DNA of 64,000 nucleotides from Streptococcus pantholopis (GTDB lineage: Bacteria > Bacillota > Bacilli > Lactobacillales > Streptococcaceae). Shown piece after piece: positions 54,426 through 62,648 of the stretch (its first letter is position 1; every line of letters begins with the position of its first letter). Below the pieces are notes generated by a model. The model was given only the letters and a program-made list of their open reading frames with translations. It searched no databases and was not told where the DNA came from. The stretch lies in the NCBI RefSeq assembly GCF_001642085.1, contig NZ_CP014699.1, positions 1,922,001 to 1,986,000 of the forward strand, given 5' to 3'. Position numbers and translations under genes: made by a program.

Positions 54426-54824
54426 ATGAAGGGTAAAAAGAAATACTTACTGTTGTTGGGAATCATCGTTTGTATAGGAGGGATTATAGGAGGATACCGT
54501 ATGTTAACAAAGGAAACGTTGACGAAGAGGCAGCAGGATAATATTGTAAAAAGGATTGCAAGGAATTATAGAATTAAGAAAATTGAGTTTATAAATTTAG
54601 AAAAGAATAGTTTTACTGGGACTTATAATCTAGTTTTTAAAGTAAATAACCAAAAAGATACTTGTTTGTTACAGTTTGAAAAATTGGAAGAATTCAATGT
54701 TTCTAGAGGTGTAGTTGGATTAGACCCGACTGAAGATTATGCTGATATTAAAAAAAACGATGAATTTACTGTTGACACAACAGTTGACATTAGTAAAATT
54801 GAAATTATCTATTTAAAGGATTAA
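54426..54824 (+). CDS. putative immunity protein 2 (membrane-anchored)
   Basis: 132 residues starting MKGKKKYLLLLG after GGAGG. One membrane segment (about 6-24) and an outer domain with IKKIEFINLEKNSFTGTY and Y-N-x-V-F-K. The N-terminal 40 residues are nearly identical to immunity protein 4, while the outer parts differ, so the anchor was probably exchanged by recombination. It precedes effector fragment 2 by 12 bases. Confidence 0.6.
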   Translation: MKGKKKYLLLLGIIVCIGGIIGGYRMLTKETLTKRQQDNIVKRIARNYRIKKIEFINLEKNSFTGTYNLVFKVNNQKDTCLLQFEKLEEFNVSRGVVGLDPTEDYADIKKNDEFTVDTTVDISKIEIIYLKD

Positions 54825-54836
54825 AGGGAGTGAAAT

Positions 54837-55115
54837 ATGGTAAGTGAGCAACAATATAGATGGCTAGCTGATCAGGTTTATAGTGTAGATAACCAAAAAA
54901 ATAATGGTCAGTATAAAAGTATTAGTAAAAAAACATACTATTATGATAGAAATAATCCTGAACTCGGCCAATTTCAAGTTCTCAAGGCCAAAGACAACCT
55001 TGATAACGGTATGCAAGCTATGGCGGTAGTCCCGATAGTAGACGGAGAGCCAGATATCTCCCAGATTGTCATTGCCTATGCCGAGCCCCACTTCAGTAGG
55101 GGAATTCACTTTTAA
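54837..55115 (+). pseudogene. truncated effector N-terminus, cassette 2
   Basis: Starts MVSEQQYRWLADQVYSVD, similar to the start of fragment 4, and carries the conserved block KAKDNLDNGMQAMAV to IVIAYA before ending in the next repeat. No catalytic part. GGGAG precedes the ATG. Confidence 0.7.
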
Positions 55116-55181
55116 ACGGTACTCGTTTATGCTATACTATAAGGTAATTAGGATTAATCTTTATACTGTAACATAAAGGAG
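55101..55181 (+). repeat. cassette promoter/UTR repeat 3
   Basis: Same order of elements, with a shorter segment after GGATTAAT. It leads to a start region that differs from repeats 1, 2 and 4. Confidence 0.8.
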
Positions 55182-55568
55182 GTGGATATCATAAAAAAAC
55201 GCATTGTGATGATTTTAATAGTAACTAGCTTAATAGGAGGAGGGTTTTGTGTGAGAAATTGGTTGATAGATAAAGAGAATATAAAATATAAAGCAGAACA
55301 GGATAGAATTGCTTTATATTTAGTCAATAAATACGAAGGCATCGAAAAAATTTATTTTATTTCTTCCACTGAAAATCAGCTAGCAGGTACCCATACAGTA
55401 AAAGTTTTATTGAATGATAGTAGTAAAATATTTGTAACGTTTGGAGATTATGGGCAAGGTAATTATACTGTGCGGTATACACCAAGTGAATTTTCTCTTG
55501 ATAAAAGGGAAAGTCCCGGTGATGAACTTAGTTTGAATGGTATAATTATTAAATATTTAGGAGAGTAA
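55182..55568 (+). CDS. putative immunity protein 3 (membrane-anchored, odd start)
   Basis: Up to 128 residues. The first possible start is a GTG that overlaps the AAAGGAGGTGG ribosome site; the codon at normal distance (55191) is ATA, where the other cassettes have ATG. The next ATG (55209) would cut into the membrane segment. Otherwise the layout is typical: basic start KKR, membrane segment, KAEQDR, then IEKIYFIS-x6-LAGTHT. Translation efficiency is uncertain. Confidence 0.55.
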   Translation: MDIIKKRIVMILIVTSLIGGGFCVRNWLIDKENIKYKAEQDRIALYLVNKYEGIEKIYFISSTENQLAGTHTVKVLLNDSSKIFVTFGDYGQGNYTVRYTPSEFSLDKRESPGDELSLNGIIIKYLGE

Positions 55569-55570
55569 CT

Positions 55571-55882
55571 ATGGTAACTGATCAAAATTACAATGATATC
55601 TCAAAAGAAGTATACGATTTAGATCCTAAAAAATATCCTAAGTATAAGGATCAAGTCCAAATTGGTGATACAATAGATTCAAATGGACAAGACTTTAAAG
55701 TTATTGAAGCAATCGGAAATTCCGCCAATCCGACCTCTAACGGTATGCAAGCTATGGCGGTAGCACCGATAGTAGATGGAGAGCCGGATACCTCTCAGAT
55801 TGTCATTGCCTATGCCGACCCCCACTTCAGTAGGGGGAATTCATTTTTAAACGGTACTTGTTTGTGTTATACTATAAGGTAA
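55571..55882 (+). pseudogene. truncated effector N-terminus, cassette 3
   Basis: Starts MVTDQNYNDISKEVYDLD, with a longer variable part than the others (about 60 residues), then NGMQAMAVAPIVDGEPDTSQ and IVIAYA, and the same nonsense tail ending NGTCLCYTIR from reading into the next repeat. Confidence 0.7.
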
Positions 55883-55924
55883 TTAGGATTAATTGCTTTA
55901 TACTATGGCATAAAGGAGGTGGCG
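55836..55924 (+). repeat. cassette promoter/UTR repeat 4
   Basis: Full set of elements, close to repeat 2 over the whole length. Confidence 0.85.
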
Positions 55925-56317
55925 ATGAAGAATAAAAAGAAATACTTACTGTTGTTGGGAATCATCGTTTGCATAGGAGGGATTATAGGAGGATACCGCA
56001 TGTTAACAAAGGAAACGTTGACAAAAAGGCAGCAGGATAATGTGGTTAAGCGACTTGCGAAAGATTATTATATTCAAAGTATTGAATTTACTCAGTTTGG
56101 CAAAGATCAGATGACAGGGGCATATTTATTAAATATAAAAATAAATAACAATGATAAACTTGAAACTACAATTCCATTTAATGATTTGGAACGTTTAAAT
56201 AATAGCTCTGATTCTATTGGACTTAACCCTATCGATGATTTTGAAAAAATTCAAAGAGAGCACCCTTTGGAAGAAATAGATATTTCTAGTATAAAAATTA
56301 CGTATCTGGAGGAATAA
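55925..56317 (+). CDS. putative immunity protein 4 (membrane-anchored)
   Basis: 130 residues starting MKNKKKYLLLLG. Membrane anchor nearly identical to immunity protein 2 (up to TKRQQDN), then a different outer domain with IEFTQFGKDQMTGAY. It ends two bases before fragment 4. Same inferred role as its paralogues. Confidence 0.6.
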   Translation: MKNKKKYLLLLGIIVCIGGIIGGYRMLTKETLTKRQQDNVVKRLAKDYYIQSIEFTQFGKDQMTGAYLLNIKINNNDKLETTIPFNDLERLNNSSDSIGLNPIDDFEKIQREHPLEEIDISSIKITYLEE

Positions 56318-56318
56318 C

Positions 56319-56570
56319 ATGACTGTTACAGAAGAACAAAACCGATGGTTAGCAGACCAAGTTTATTGGGTTGAAGAGGCTAGAGACGATGTTCGATACC
56401 ATCCCATAGAAGGGAAAAAATACAATTTTAATCCTGATAACAAATCTCTCGGCCAATTTAAAGTTCTCAAGGCCAAGGACAATCTTGACAACGGTATGTA
56501 AGCTATGGCGGTAGCGCCGATAGTAGACGGAGAGCCGGATACCTCTCAGATTGTTATTGCTTATGCCGGG
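56319..56570 (+). pseudogene. truncated effector N-terminus, cassette 4, with nonsense codon
   Basis: Translation MTVTEEQNRWLADQVYWVEE continues to DNLDNGM and then stops: CAA of the conserved GMQAMAV is TAA (56499-56501). The conserved block continues in sequence to about 56570, so this copy has gained a point mutation as well as the truncation. Confidence 0.75.
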
Positions 56571-56585
56571 ACACTTCCAATAAGA

Positions 56586-56668
56586 GTGATTCACTTTTAA
56601 CCGGTGCTTGTTTGTGTTATACTATAAGGTAATTAGGATTAATTGGTTTATACTGTAACATAAAGGAG
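56586..56668 (+). repeat. cassette promoter/UTR repeat 5
   Basis: Fifth copy; it leads into the immunity gene of the complete effector. Similar to repeat 1 near TTTATACTG. Confidence 0.8.
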
Positions 56669-57058
56669 GTGGATATCATAAAAAAACGCATTGTGTTGAT
56701 TTTAATAGTAACTAGCTTAATAGGAGGAGGGCTTTGTGTGAGAAATTGGCTGATAGATAAAGAGAATATAAAATATAAAGCAGAACAGGATAGAATGGTT
56801 AGTTATTTGGTTCAACATTACGAAGGGATTGAGAAAGTTGAATTTGGAGAGTTTATAAAAAACGATATCACAGGTTCACAAACAACTGTTGTCAAAATTA
56901 ATAACGTAAATATAATACATGTTACATTTTATGATTTTAAAAGTGATAAGTATGTCATAGGTTGGGATCCCAAAACATTTGACATGAAAGAAAAAGATTC
57001 TTCAACATCTTCAACTGAAAAATCGGGTGTAGAAATTATTTATTGGGAGAGAAATTGA
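56669..57058 (+). CDS. putative immunity protein 5, cognate to the full-length effector
   Basis: Up to 129 residues. Start region identical to immunity protein 3 (GTG inside the ribosome site, ATA where ATG is expected). Membrane segment at about 7-25, KAEQDR, then IEKVEFGEF-x4-ITGSQ. Its stop overlaps the effector start as TGATG, so the two are translationally coupled, which supports an immunity/effector pair. Confidence 0.62.
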   Translation: MDIIKKRIVLILIVTSLIGGGLCVRNWLIDKENIKYKAEQDRMVSYLVQHYEGIEKVEFGEFIKNDITGSQTTVVKINNVNIIHVTFYDFKSDKYVIGWDPKTFDMKEKDSSTSSTEKSGVEIIYWERN

Positions 57059-58314
57059 TGGTAACAGAAGAAAATTATAAAGATATTGCTGACAAAGTTT
57101 ATGCGGTTGAAGATGGGAAAGATAGCTACACAGTTAGAGAAGAATATACTTTTCAATCAAATAATCAAAAATTCCAAGTTCTCAAGGCCAAGGACAACCT
57201 TGACAACGGTATGCAAGCTATGGCGGTAGTCCCGATAGTAGACGGAGAGCCGGATACCTCTCAGATTGTCATTGCCTATGCCGGGACTAATCGTCTTGAT
57301 TCTAAGGACCTTAGCACCGATATCCAGTCTCTGGGCTTGGGCAGCAATAAGTTAGGGAATGGTTCAGACTTATCGGCTGAAAATCTTGTCTTCTCTGACT
57401 CTCAGTTTGTCACCGCCTTAGATTTCGCCGATCAGATCGCTAAGGCTTATCCTGAAGCGCATATTACCTCCACCGGCCATTCTCTGGGGGAAGCGATTGC
57501 TATGTATGTGGCCCTCAAAAACGGCTGGAGCAATGTCGGCTACAACGGTCCGGATATTGCCAACCTCATCAGTGATAAAGAGCTTCTCTATATGCAGACC
57601 CACCCGGAAGAGTTTCGCAATTTCCGCAATTCCAGTGACATTATCGGCGGCATTACCGGCAATAAAACGAAGACGGCCATCTATGCGGCTGGGAAGAAAG
57701 GCTATATGGGGGTTCAGGATATTTTGAGCAATCATAGCCTGACAGTCTGGCAGTTCACAGAGGACGGCCGTTTAATTTATGCGGACGGCCGCATCAGTAC
57801 AGGAACAGCTATGTCTGAGTTTGCCGAGATAAAGACCTCCGTCACTCTGCAGATGGCCACGCTCAGGGGGCTGAAAGATAGCTTTTCTTCCGGTGGTTAT
57901 ACCAGCAGTGAAAGGATTTTTCTGGACAGCAGCCAGGCCCAGCTGATAGGGAGTCAGATAGCCGCAGCGGCTCAGACTTGTGCAGAGAGCATCAAGAAGA
58001 CCTGTCAGGAGGCCATCAGTCAGGCGGAACAGCTCTGGCAGGACGCTGTCCAGCAGGCATTGGCAGCCAGCAGCACACTGACAGAGGCTGAGGTTAAAGA
58101 AGCCTTGAGTTTAGGCGGGGTAACAGAAGAGACAATAGTAGGAGCCACGAAGACAGTGTTTGAAGCCATCGAAACAGAGGCGGGGACTTTAGCAGAGTCT
58201 TTTGCTCAGATTAACAGTGAGATCAATAAGGGAATCGCATCTAAGTTGGCCAGTGACAGTGAATTAGCAGGGAGGTTCAGCCAATGGCAGACACAGCTTT
58301 CGCAGAGCAGTTGA
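57058..58314 (+). CDS. type VII secretion lipase effector with reverse LXG layout (TslA-like)
   Basis: 418 residues from the ATG at 57058 (GGGAGAG upstream). The N-terminal lipase domain has IVIAYAGTN (about 73-81), nucleophile motif GHSLGE (about 140), and likely Asp (NSSDIIGG) and His (LSNHSLTVW). From about residue 250 to the end it is a long Ala/Gln/Glu-rich helical region, like the export domain of LXG proteins but at the C-terminus. This reversed order matches the staphylococcal TslA lipase effector as I recall it. Two helical partner genes follow. The secretion machine is not in the window. Confidence 0.75.
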   Translation: MVTEENYKDIADKVYAVEDGKDSYTVREEYTFQSNNQKFQVLKAKDNLDNGMQAMAVVPIVDGEPDTSQIVIAYAGTNRLDSKDLSTDIQSLGLGSNKLGNGSDLSAENLVFSDSQFVTALDFADQIAKAYPEAHITSTGHSLGEAIAMYVALKNGWSNVGYNGPDIANLISDKELLYMQTHPEEFRNFRNSSDIIGGITGNKTKTAIYAAGKKGYMGVQDILSNHSLTVWQFTEDGRLIYADGRISTGTAMSEFAEIKTSVTLQMATLRGLKDSFSSGGYTSSERIFLDSSQAQLIGSQIAAAAQTCAESIKKTCQEAISQAEQLWQDAVQQALAASSTLTEAEVKEALSLGGVTEETIVGATKTVFEAIETEAGTLAESFAQINSEINKGIASKLASDSELAGRFSQWQTQLSQSS

Positions 58315-58676
58315 AGGCTCAGGAAGAGTCTTTAGAGGCGTTGGAGGAGGCCTACCGGTCCAGCCGGCAAGCAATAGAAAGGGCACAGAACAGGCTGTTT
58401 CAGATACAGCGTCGTTTAGAGGGAGAGCTGCTGCATTCTCATGAGAGGATGAGCCAGCTGCTGAGACATTTTGAGGCGGATGGCACCCTTATTCAGCAGT
58501 TAAATCAGACCTATACTTCATACAGTCAGCAGACCTTTGCCCAATACAAGTCGGAGATGCGACAGCTGGAGAGACAGTCAGAAGAAGAAAGAGCGGCTTA
58601 TCAGAAAGCCAAAAGCCAGCAGGAAGAGAAGATTTCTTTAATAAGGAGAGCCTTAGATGAAGACAGCACTGCCTAA
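58284..58676 (+). CDS. small coiled-coil partner of the effector (Lap-like)
   Basis: 130 residues, rich in Glu, Gln, Arg and Leu, predicted as one long helical hairpin or coiled coil; no signal peptide. The ATG follows GGGAGG and overlaps the effector gene by 31 bases. LXG effectors need small helical partners (for example DUF3958 type) for export, and this position and character fit. Confidence 0.65.
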   Translation: MADTAFAEQLKAQEESLEALEEAYRSSRQAIERAQNRLFQIQRRLEGELLHSHERMSQLLRHFEADGTLIQQLNQTYTSYSQQTFAQYKSEMRQLERQSEEERAAYQKAKSQQEEKISLIRRALDEDSTA

Positions 58677-58968
58677 TGTTTTTGCCAGTAAAGAAGAGAG
58701 TGAGCAAGATGGTATAGCGGCCTTGATGAAACAGATGGAGAAGAATCATATCCAGTTATTTTTGGCTCCCACGATTAAGCAGCAGCAGGAGGCTCTGGTC
58801 AGCAGTCAAGAAGGTTTGGCAGCAGAGGCAGCGGCTGCAGCTAAGTCAACGATCAGCGGTTTAATCGATACGATGGACAGTGCTATGACAGGTGCTTGGT
58901 CCAAAAAGGTCAAGGAGGCGGTCAGTCAGGAGGCTGACAAATTTGATGCGCTCACAGCTGATTCGTAA
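58657..58968 (+). CDS. small helical partner of the effector (DUF3130/WXG100-like)
   Basis: 103 residues, Ala/Gln/Lys-rich, two helices with a turn near SGLIDTMD, ending E-A-D-K-F-D. Size and composition match the SACOL2603/DUF3130 family that travels with LXG effectors. AAGGAG precedes the ATG; it overlaps the previous gene by 20 bases. A terminator follows. Confidence 0.65.
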   Translation: MKTALPNVFASKEESEQDGIAALMKQMEKNHIQLFLAPTIKQQQEALVSSQEGLAAEAAAAAKSTISGLIDTMDSAMTGAWSKKVKEAVSQEADKFDALTADS

Positions 58969-58971
58969 AAG

Positions 58972-58996
58972 TCCCTGCTTTTTGCGCAGGCTTTTT
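58972..58996 (+). terminator. terminator of the effector operon
   Basis: CCTGC and GCAGG around a seven-base loop, then CTTTTT, six bases after the last stop. Confidence 0.7.
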
Positions 58997-59051
58997 AGAA
59001 ATGTATAAAAGTATATCCCCGATAAGCTCTAAAATAAACATTAAAAATTAT

Positions 59052-59086
59052 AAAAGAGTTAGGACAGTATATCCTAACTCTTTTTC
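59052..59086. terminator. bidirectional terminator
   Basis: AAAAGAGTTAGGA and TCCTAACTCTTTT make a perfect 13-bp stem with a seven-base loop, between the convergent effector operon and the nuclease-family gene. Confidence 0.85.
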
Positions 59087-59115
59087 ATTAAAAAGCTGGT
59101 ATCTTTTAAATAGCA

Positions 59116-59931
59116 CTAATTTTTGCTTTCTGCTGCCAGGCCAAAATGATCGCTCACTATAGGAGACTTTCCGCCATCAAGGACAATCTGCGAAGTCTTA
59201 AAATGAATATCTCTGCTGGCAAAAATATGGTCCACCTTCAAAGCCTGCCGATTACCTTCCCAGCCGTCAATAGCTGCTGCAATCGTATGAGTGCCTGCTG
59301 GATGCTGCGCAGCTACATGGCTATCCTGTAGCTGCAAGGGACTGTCTAAAACCAGCTGATAACCTTCTGTACCAGTTGGGTTATTAAAATCACCCATTAC
59401 AATCAAGGGAGATGAATGAGCCAGCAAAGCTGTCTCCAATTTTTTCCATTCCCTTGCAAAACCTTTGCCAAACCAGGACATATGGAGACTGACTGCTGTC
59501 AGCTCTTGGCCGTCAATCTGTGTTTGAGCTATCAGAGCACGTCTGGTATGATAATCTGTCTCGTCCGCAGTTTTTGAAATCAGGAGGTCCTGAACTTTGA
59601 GGGGTGTCTTAGACAGCATCGCTACCCCTTCTTGATATTTGCCGTAGCCAATATGGTTATAATCCCATGACCAGTAATAATGCCGTTCTTGACTCCTCAG
59701 ATAACTGACCAGCTGCAAAGCAAAGTTGTCTTTGCGTAGAGCCGGACTGCCTGTCAATCCTCTGTACCCAGGAGCACTTTCTATCAGAGGGGCCTCTAAA
59801 CTCTGATTAACCTCCTGCAAGCTGATAAGGTCATAATTTTCACTGTAGATGTGTTCTGCTAAATCAAACAACTTTTTTAAGGCATTCACCTCTAACCATG
59901 AATGTGTATTAAGCGTTAAGTATTTTGCCAT
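59116..59931 (-). CDS. endonuclease/exonuclease/phosphatase-family protein
   Basis: 271 residues. Family motifs: Asn at LTLNTHSW (about 6-13), Glu in SLQEVNQ (about 37-43), GDFNNP (about 172-177) and SDHFGLAAE at the C-terminus with the catalytic Asp-His pair. No signal peptide, so it acts in the cytoplasm. Metal-dependent phosphoesterase; substrate (DNA, nucleotide or phospholipid) not defined. Confidence 0.85.
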   Translation of the reverse strand: MAKYLTLNTHSWLEVNALKKLFDLAEHIYSENYDLISLQEVNQSLEAPLIESAPGYRGLTGSPALRKDNFALQLVSYLRSQERHYYWSWDYNHIGYGKYQEGVAMLSKTPLKVQDLLISKTADETDYHTRRALIAQTQIDGQELTAVSLHMSWFGKGFAREWKKLETALLAHSSPLIVMGDFNNPTGTEGYQLVLDSPLQLQDSHVAAQHPAGTHTIAAAIDGWEGNRQALKVDHIFASRDIHFKTSQIVLDGGKSPIVSDHFGLAAESKN

Positions 59932-60131
59932 TTATTTCCTCTCAAACTATGGGAAAGACAAATTGTTTTTACAAATAGAATGTTCAGTAACCGTATTGCC
60001 TCGCTCCCTTGTCATCTATCAATAAGCTCCAAACAACTTTCAATCTTACTTCCCAACTAAAATCCCGAACAAAGCTGGCATGTAAGAAGGAACTATTTCA
60101 GCAGATATTAAAAATTAAAACAAGGAACGAT

Positions 60132-62315
60132 TTAAAGCTCGACTTCTGCCACAAGGCTGTCAGCTGAAACTTGCCCTGTTTTCAGCAGACGAACTTCTCG
60201 AATATCTGCTGTATTTGTGAAAGCAACAATGATGGTTTTTTCTCTGTCGGCAGATGCAATAGCTGCTAAATCCGCAACCAGCAGCAAGTCTCCGGCCTGA
60301 ACACGCTGGCCTTCAGAAACTTTTATGGAGAACGGCACACCATTAAGAGCAACAGTGTCTAAACCAACATGAATCAAAACTTCCAGTCCGTCATCCGTTA
60401 GTAATCCAAGTGCATGTTTGGTCGGAAAGACACTTGTGACAATGCCGGAAACTGGTGCATAAACGTTGCCGTCTTCCGGTTCTAGAGCAAAGCCATCCCC
60501 CATCATTTTTTGTGAAAAGACAGGATCATTAACAGCTGTGATTGGTATAAGGGTCCCCGCAGCAGCAGAACGAACACTGGCGGTAATATCTTTAAATGAC
60601 ACTGCTTGCTGACTATGATTGGCTGCTTGTATATCAACCTGTGGAATTTCAGCGCCCGAATCCAGTAAGTCCTGAATATCGGACTTCAGGATATCAGCTT
60701 TAGGGCCGTACACGGCCTGGACACCTGTCCCCTTGGTAATTAAGCCCATGGCTCCTGCTTTTTTCCATAAATCTTCACTGCCAACTTGCGCAGGATCTTT
60801 CACCGTGACACGCAAACGCGTCATACAGGCATCAACATCTTCAATATTATCGCGGCCCCCAAGCAGGTTGATAATCTGTACAATTTGTGAATTAGCAGAA
60901 GGGTTGCTGCCAGCTGAAACGGCTCCCCCCTCTTCCAAAAGGTCAGAATCATAATTACCGTTACGCCCAGCTGTTGCCAGATTCATTTTTTTAATCATGA
61001 AATCGGTAATAAAGTACATGATAACAGCAAAAAGAAGCGATACCCAGACAAAGTTAATCAAATCCCAGCCGAGACCGGCTTTGACAGCCATAGGAGTACG
61101 TGTCAAAAGCTCAATATTGCCAAAAGAATGGATACGCAGATTAACGACATCAGCCATAGCAAAAGCCGCACCCTGAGCCAAAGCATAAACAATATAAAGC
61201 GGCATAGCAGCAAACATAAACAGATACTCTAAAGGTTCGGTTACACCTGTTAAAAAGACAGCTACTGCTGCTGAGATAAACATCGCTCTGTATTTTTTCT
61301 TCTTATCGGCATCGACATTACGGTACATGGCAAAGGTTACGCCCATCAAGATACCGGTTGCGCCGATCATTTGCCCTACTTTGAAGCGGGCCGGAGTAAT
61401 GCTGGTAAACAGTTCCTGATAAGCTGCAGTATTCCCAGCGCCTTTAAGATTAATCAGGTCCGTTACCCAAGCCAGCCACAGCGGATCCTGACCAAAGACC
61501 TGCGAACCGGCACCGGAACCTGTCAGCACTTCATAAGTTCCTCCTAAAGAAGTATAATTCATAGGGATGGTCAGCATGTGGTGCAAACCAAAAGGCAGCA
61601 GGAGACGTTCTAGTGTACCGTATAAGAAGGGTGCTAAAATCGGTGCTGTGTCCTGTGAACTGGCAATCCACATTCCAAAACCATTAATACCAGACTGTAT
61701 GACTGGCCAAATAAGTGCCAAGATGAATGCCACAGCAGCCGAACGCACCATAACAACAAAAGGGACAAAGCGCTTACCGTTGAAGAAGGACAGAACTTCC
61801 GGAAGCTTTCTGTAATTGTAGTATTTATTATAAGCCGTTGCCCCGACAAATCCGGCAATAATTCCGACAAAAACCCCCATATTAAGAGCCGGATACTCCA
61901 AAACACTGGTAAAATAGTCAGCAACCACCATTTTTGTTCCTAAAAAGCTTTTAATAACCGCATCAGAATCGGCCAGCATTTCACTCGAAATTCCATAAAC
62001 GGCACCGGTAATGCGATTAATCAGTAAGAAGGACAGACCGGCCGCAAAAGCACCCCCGGCACGTTCCTTAGCCCAGCTCCCCCCAATAGCTAAAGCAAAA
62101 AGCAAATGGAGATTGCCAATAACGGCCCAGCCAACCTGAGCAACAACCGTACCTATAGTTGTCAGCACAGCAGAATCCGGATTGATCAAAGGAATAGAGT
62201 TCCCGATGCTGACCATCAAACCGGCTGCCGGCATGACTGCAATAACAACCATCAAACATTTTCCAAATTTTTGCCAGAACTCAAAACTGAAAAACTGTTT
62301 AACTGTTTTTTTCAT
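60132..62315 (-). CDS. ptsG: glucose-family PTS enzyme II (EIICBA)
   Basis: 727 residues. EIIC membrane domain first (about 10-430), then EIIB with Cys in DACMTRLRV (about 490), then EIIA with His in LIHVGLDTV (about 645). All three phosphotransfer modules are present. Imports and phosphorylates glucose or a related sugar such as maltose. A perfect LacI-type operator lies between its -10 and start codon and the LacI-family gene is just upstream, so the sugar probably induces it. Confidence 0.88.
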   Translation of the reverse strand: MKKTVKQFFSFEFWQKFGKCLMVVIAVMPAAGLMVSIGNSIPLINPDSAVLTTIGTVVAQVGWAVIGNLHLLFALAIGGSWAKERAGGAFAAGLSFLLINRITGAVYGISSEMLADSDAVIKSFLGTKMVVADYFTSVLEYPALNMGVFVGIIAGFVGATAYNKYYNYRKLPEVLSFFNGKRFVPFVVMVRSAAVAFILALIWPVIQSGINGFGMWIASSQDTAPILAPFLYGTLERLLLPFGLHHMLTIPMNYTSLGGTYEVLTGSGAGSQVFGQDPLWLAWVTDLINLKGAGNTAAYQELFTSITPARFKVGQMIGATGILMGVTFAMYRNVDADKKKKYRAMFISAAVAVFLTGVTEPLEYLFMFAAMPLYIVYALAQGAAFAMADVVNLRIHSFGNIELLTRTPMAVKAGLGWDLINFVWVSLLFAVIMYFITDFMIKKMNLATAGRNGNYDSDLLEEGGAVSAGSNPSANSQIVQIINLLGGRDNIEDVDACMTRLRVTVKDPAQVGSEDLWKKAGAMGLITKGTGVQAVYGPKADILKSDIQDLLDSGAEIPQVDIQAANHSQQAVSFKDITASVRSAAAGTLIPITAVNDPVFSQKMMGDGFALEPEDGNVYAPVSGIVTSVFPTKHALGLLTDDGLEVLIHVGLDTVALNGVPFSIKVSEGQRVQAGDLLLVADLAAIASADREKTIIVAFTNTADIREVRLLKTGQVSADSLVAEVEL

Positions 62316-62341
62316 TTGAAGCCTCCTGAAGATAAAAGTTT

Positions 62342-62357
62342 ACGCAAACGTTTGCGT
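62342..62357. promoter_or_regulatory. perfect LacI-type operator of ptsG
   Basis: ACGCAAACGTTTGCGT is a perfect 16-bp palindrome with the central CG typical of LacI-family sites. It lies just after the -10 element, where a bound repressor blocks transcription. The adjacent LacI-family regulator is the likely binder; CcpA is possible. Confidence 0.75.
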
Positions 62358-62370
62358 TTTCAACAATCCT

Positions 62371-62398
62371 ATTATAGCACTTATTTTAAGTTTGTAAA
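62371..62398 (-). promoter_or_regulatory. promoter of ptsG
   Basis: Minus strand: TTTACA, 16 bases, TATAAT. Located 56-83 bases before the ptsG start codon. Confidence 0.72.
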
Positions 62399-62565
62399 GC
62401 GTTTTCTCAAAAAATTATTTTTACAGAAGGGCCGACCTTACTCGGACACCCTGGCAAAGCTAGCAAATGCAGGCCCGGCCAGTTCCTTCCTCAGGATTGA
62501 GCAGCTTGTGCTTTCAGCGGACTTTACCTTGTGCTTTTCTTAGTTCTTCTTTTCGGCCATTATCA

Positions 62566-62605
62566 AAAACGAAGCTGAGACAATTTTGTGTCTCAGCTTC
62601 GTTTG
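62566..62605 (-). terminator. terminator of the LacI-family gene
   Basis: AACGAAGCTGAGACA and TGTCTCAGCTTCGTT form a 15-bp perfect stem; the left AAAA gives a T tract on the minus strand. Confidence 0.82.
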
Positions 62606-62648
62606 TTGGAATGGGATTTAAGTGATTAAGAGCTTTGCATGTGGATGC

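Noticed and set aside
53611-57300. Regularly spaced direct repeats that could suggest a CRISPR array
   Set aside because: Units are about 700-770 bases long and contain genes; no short repeats with 30-40-base spacers and no cas genes.
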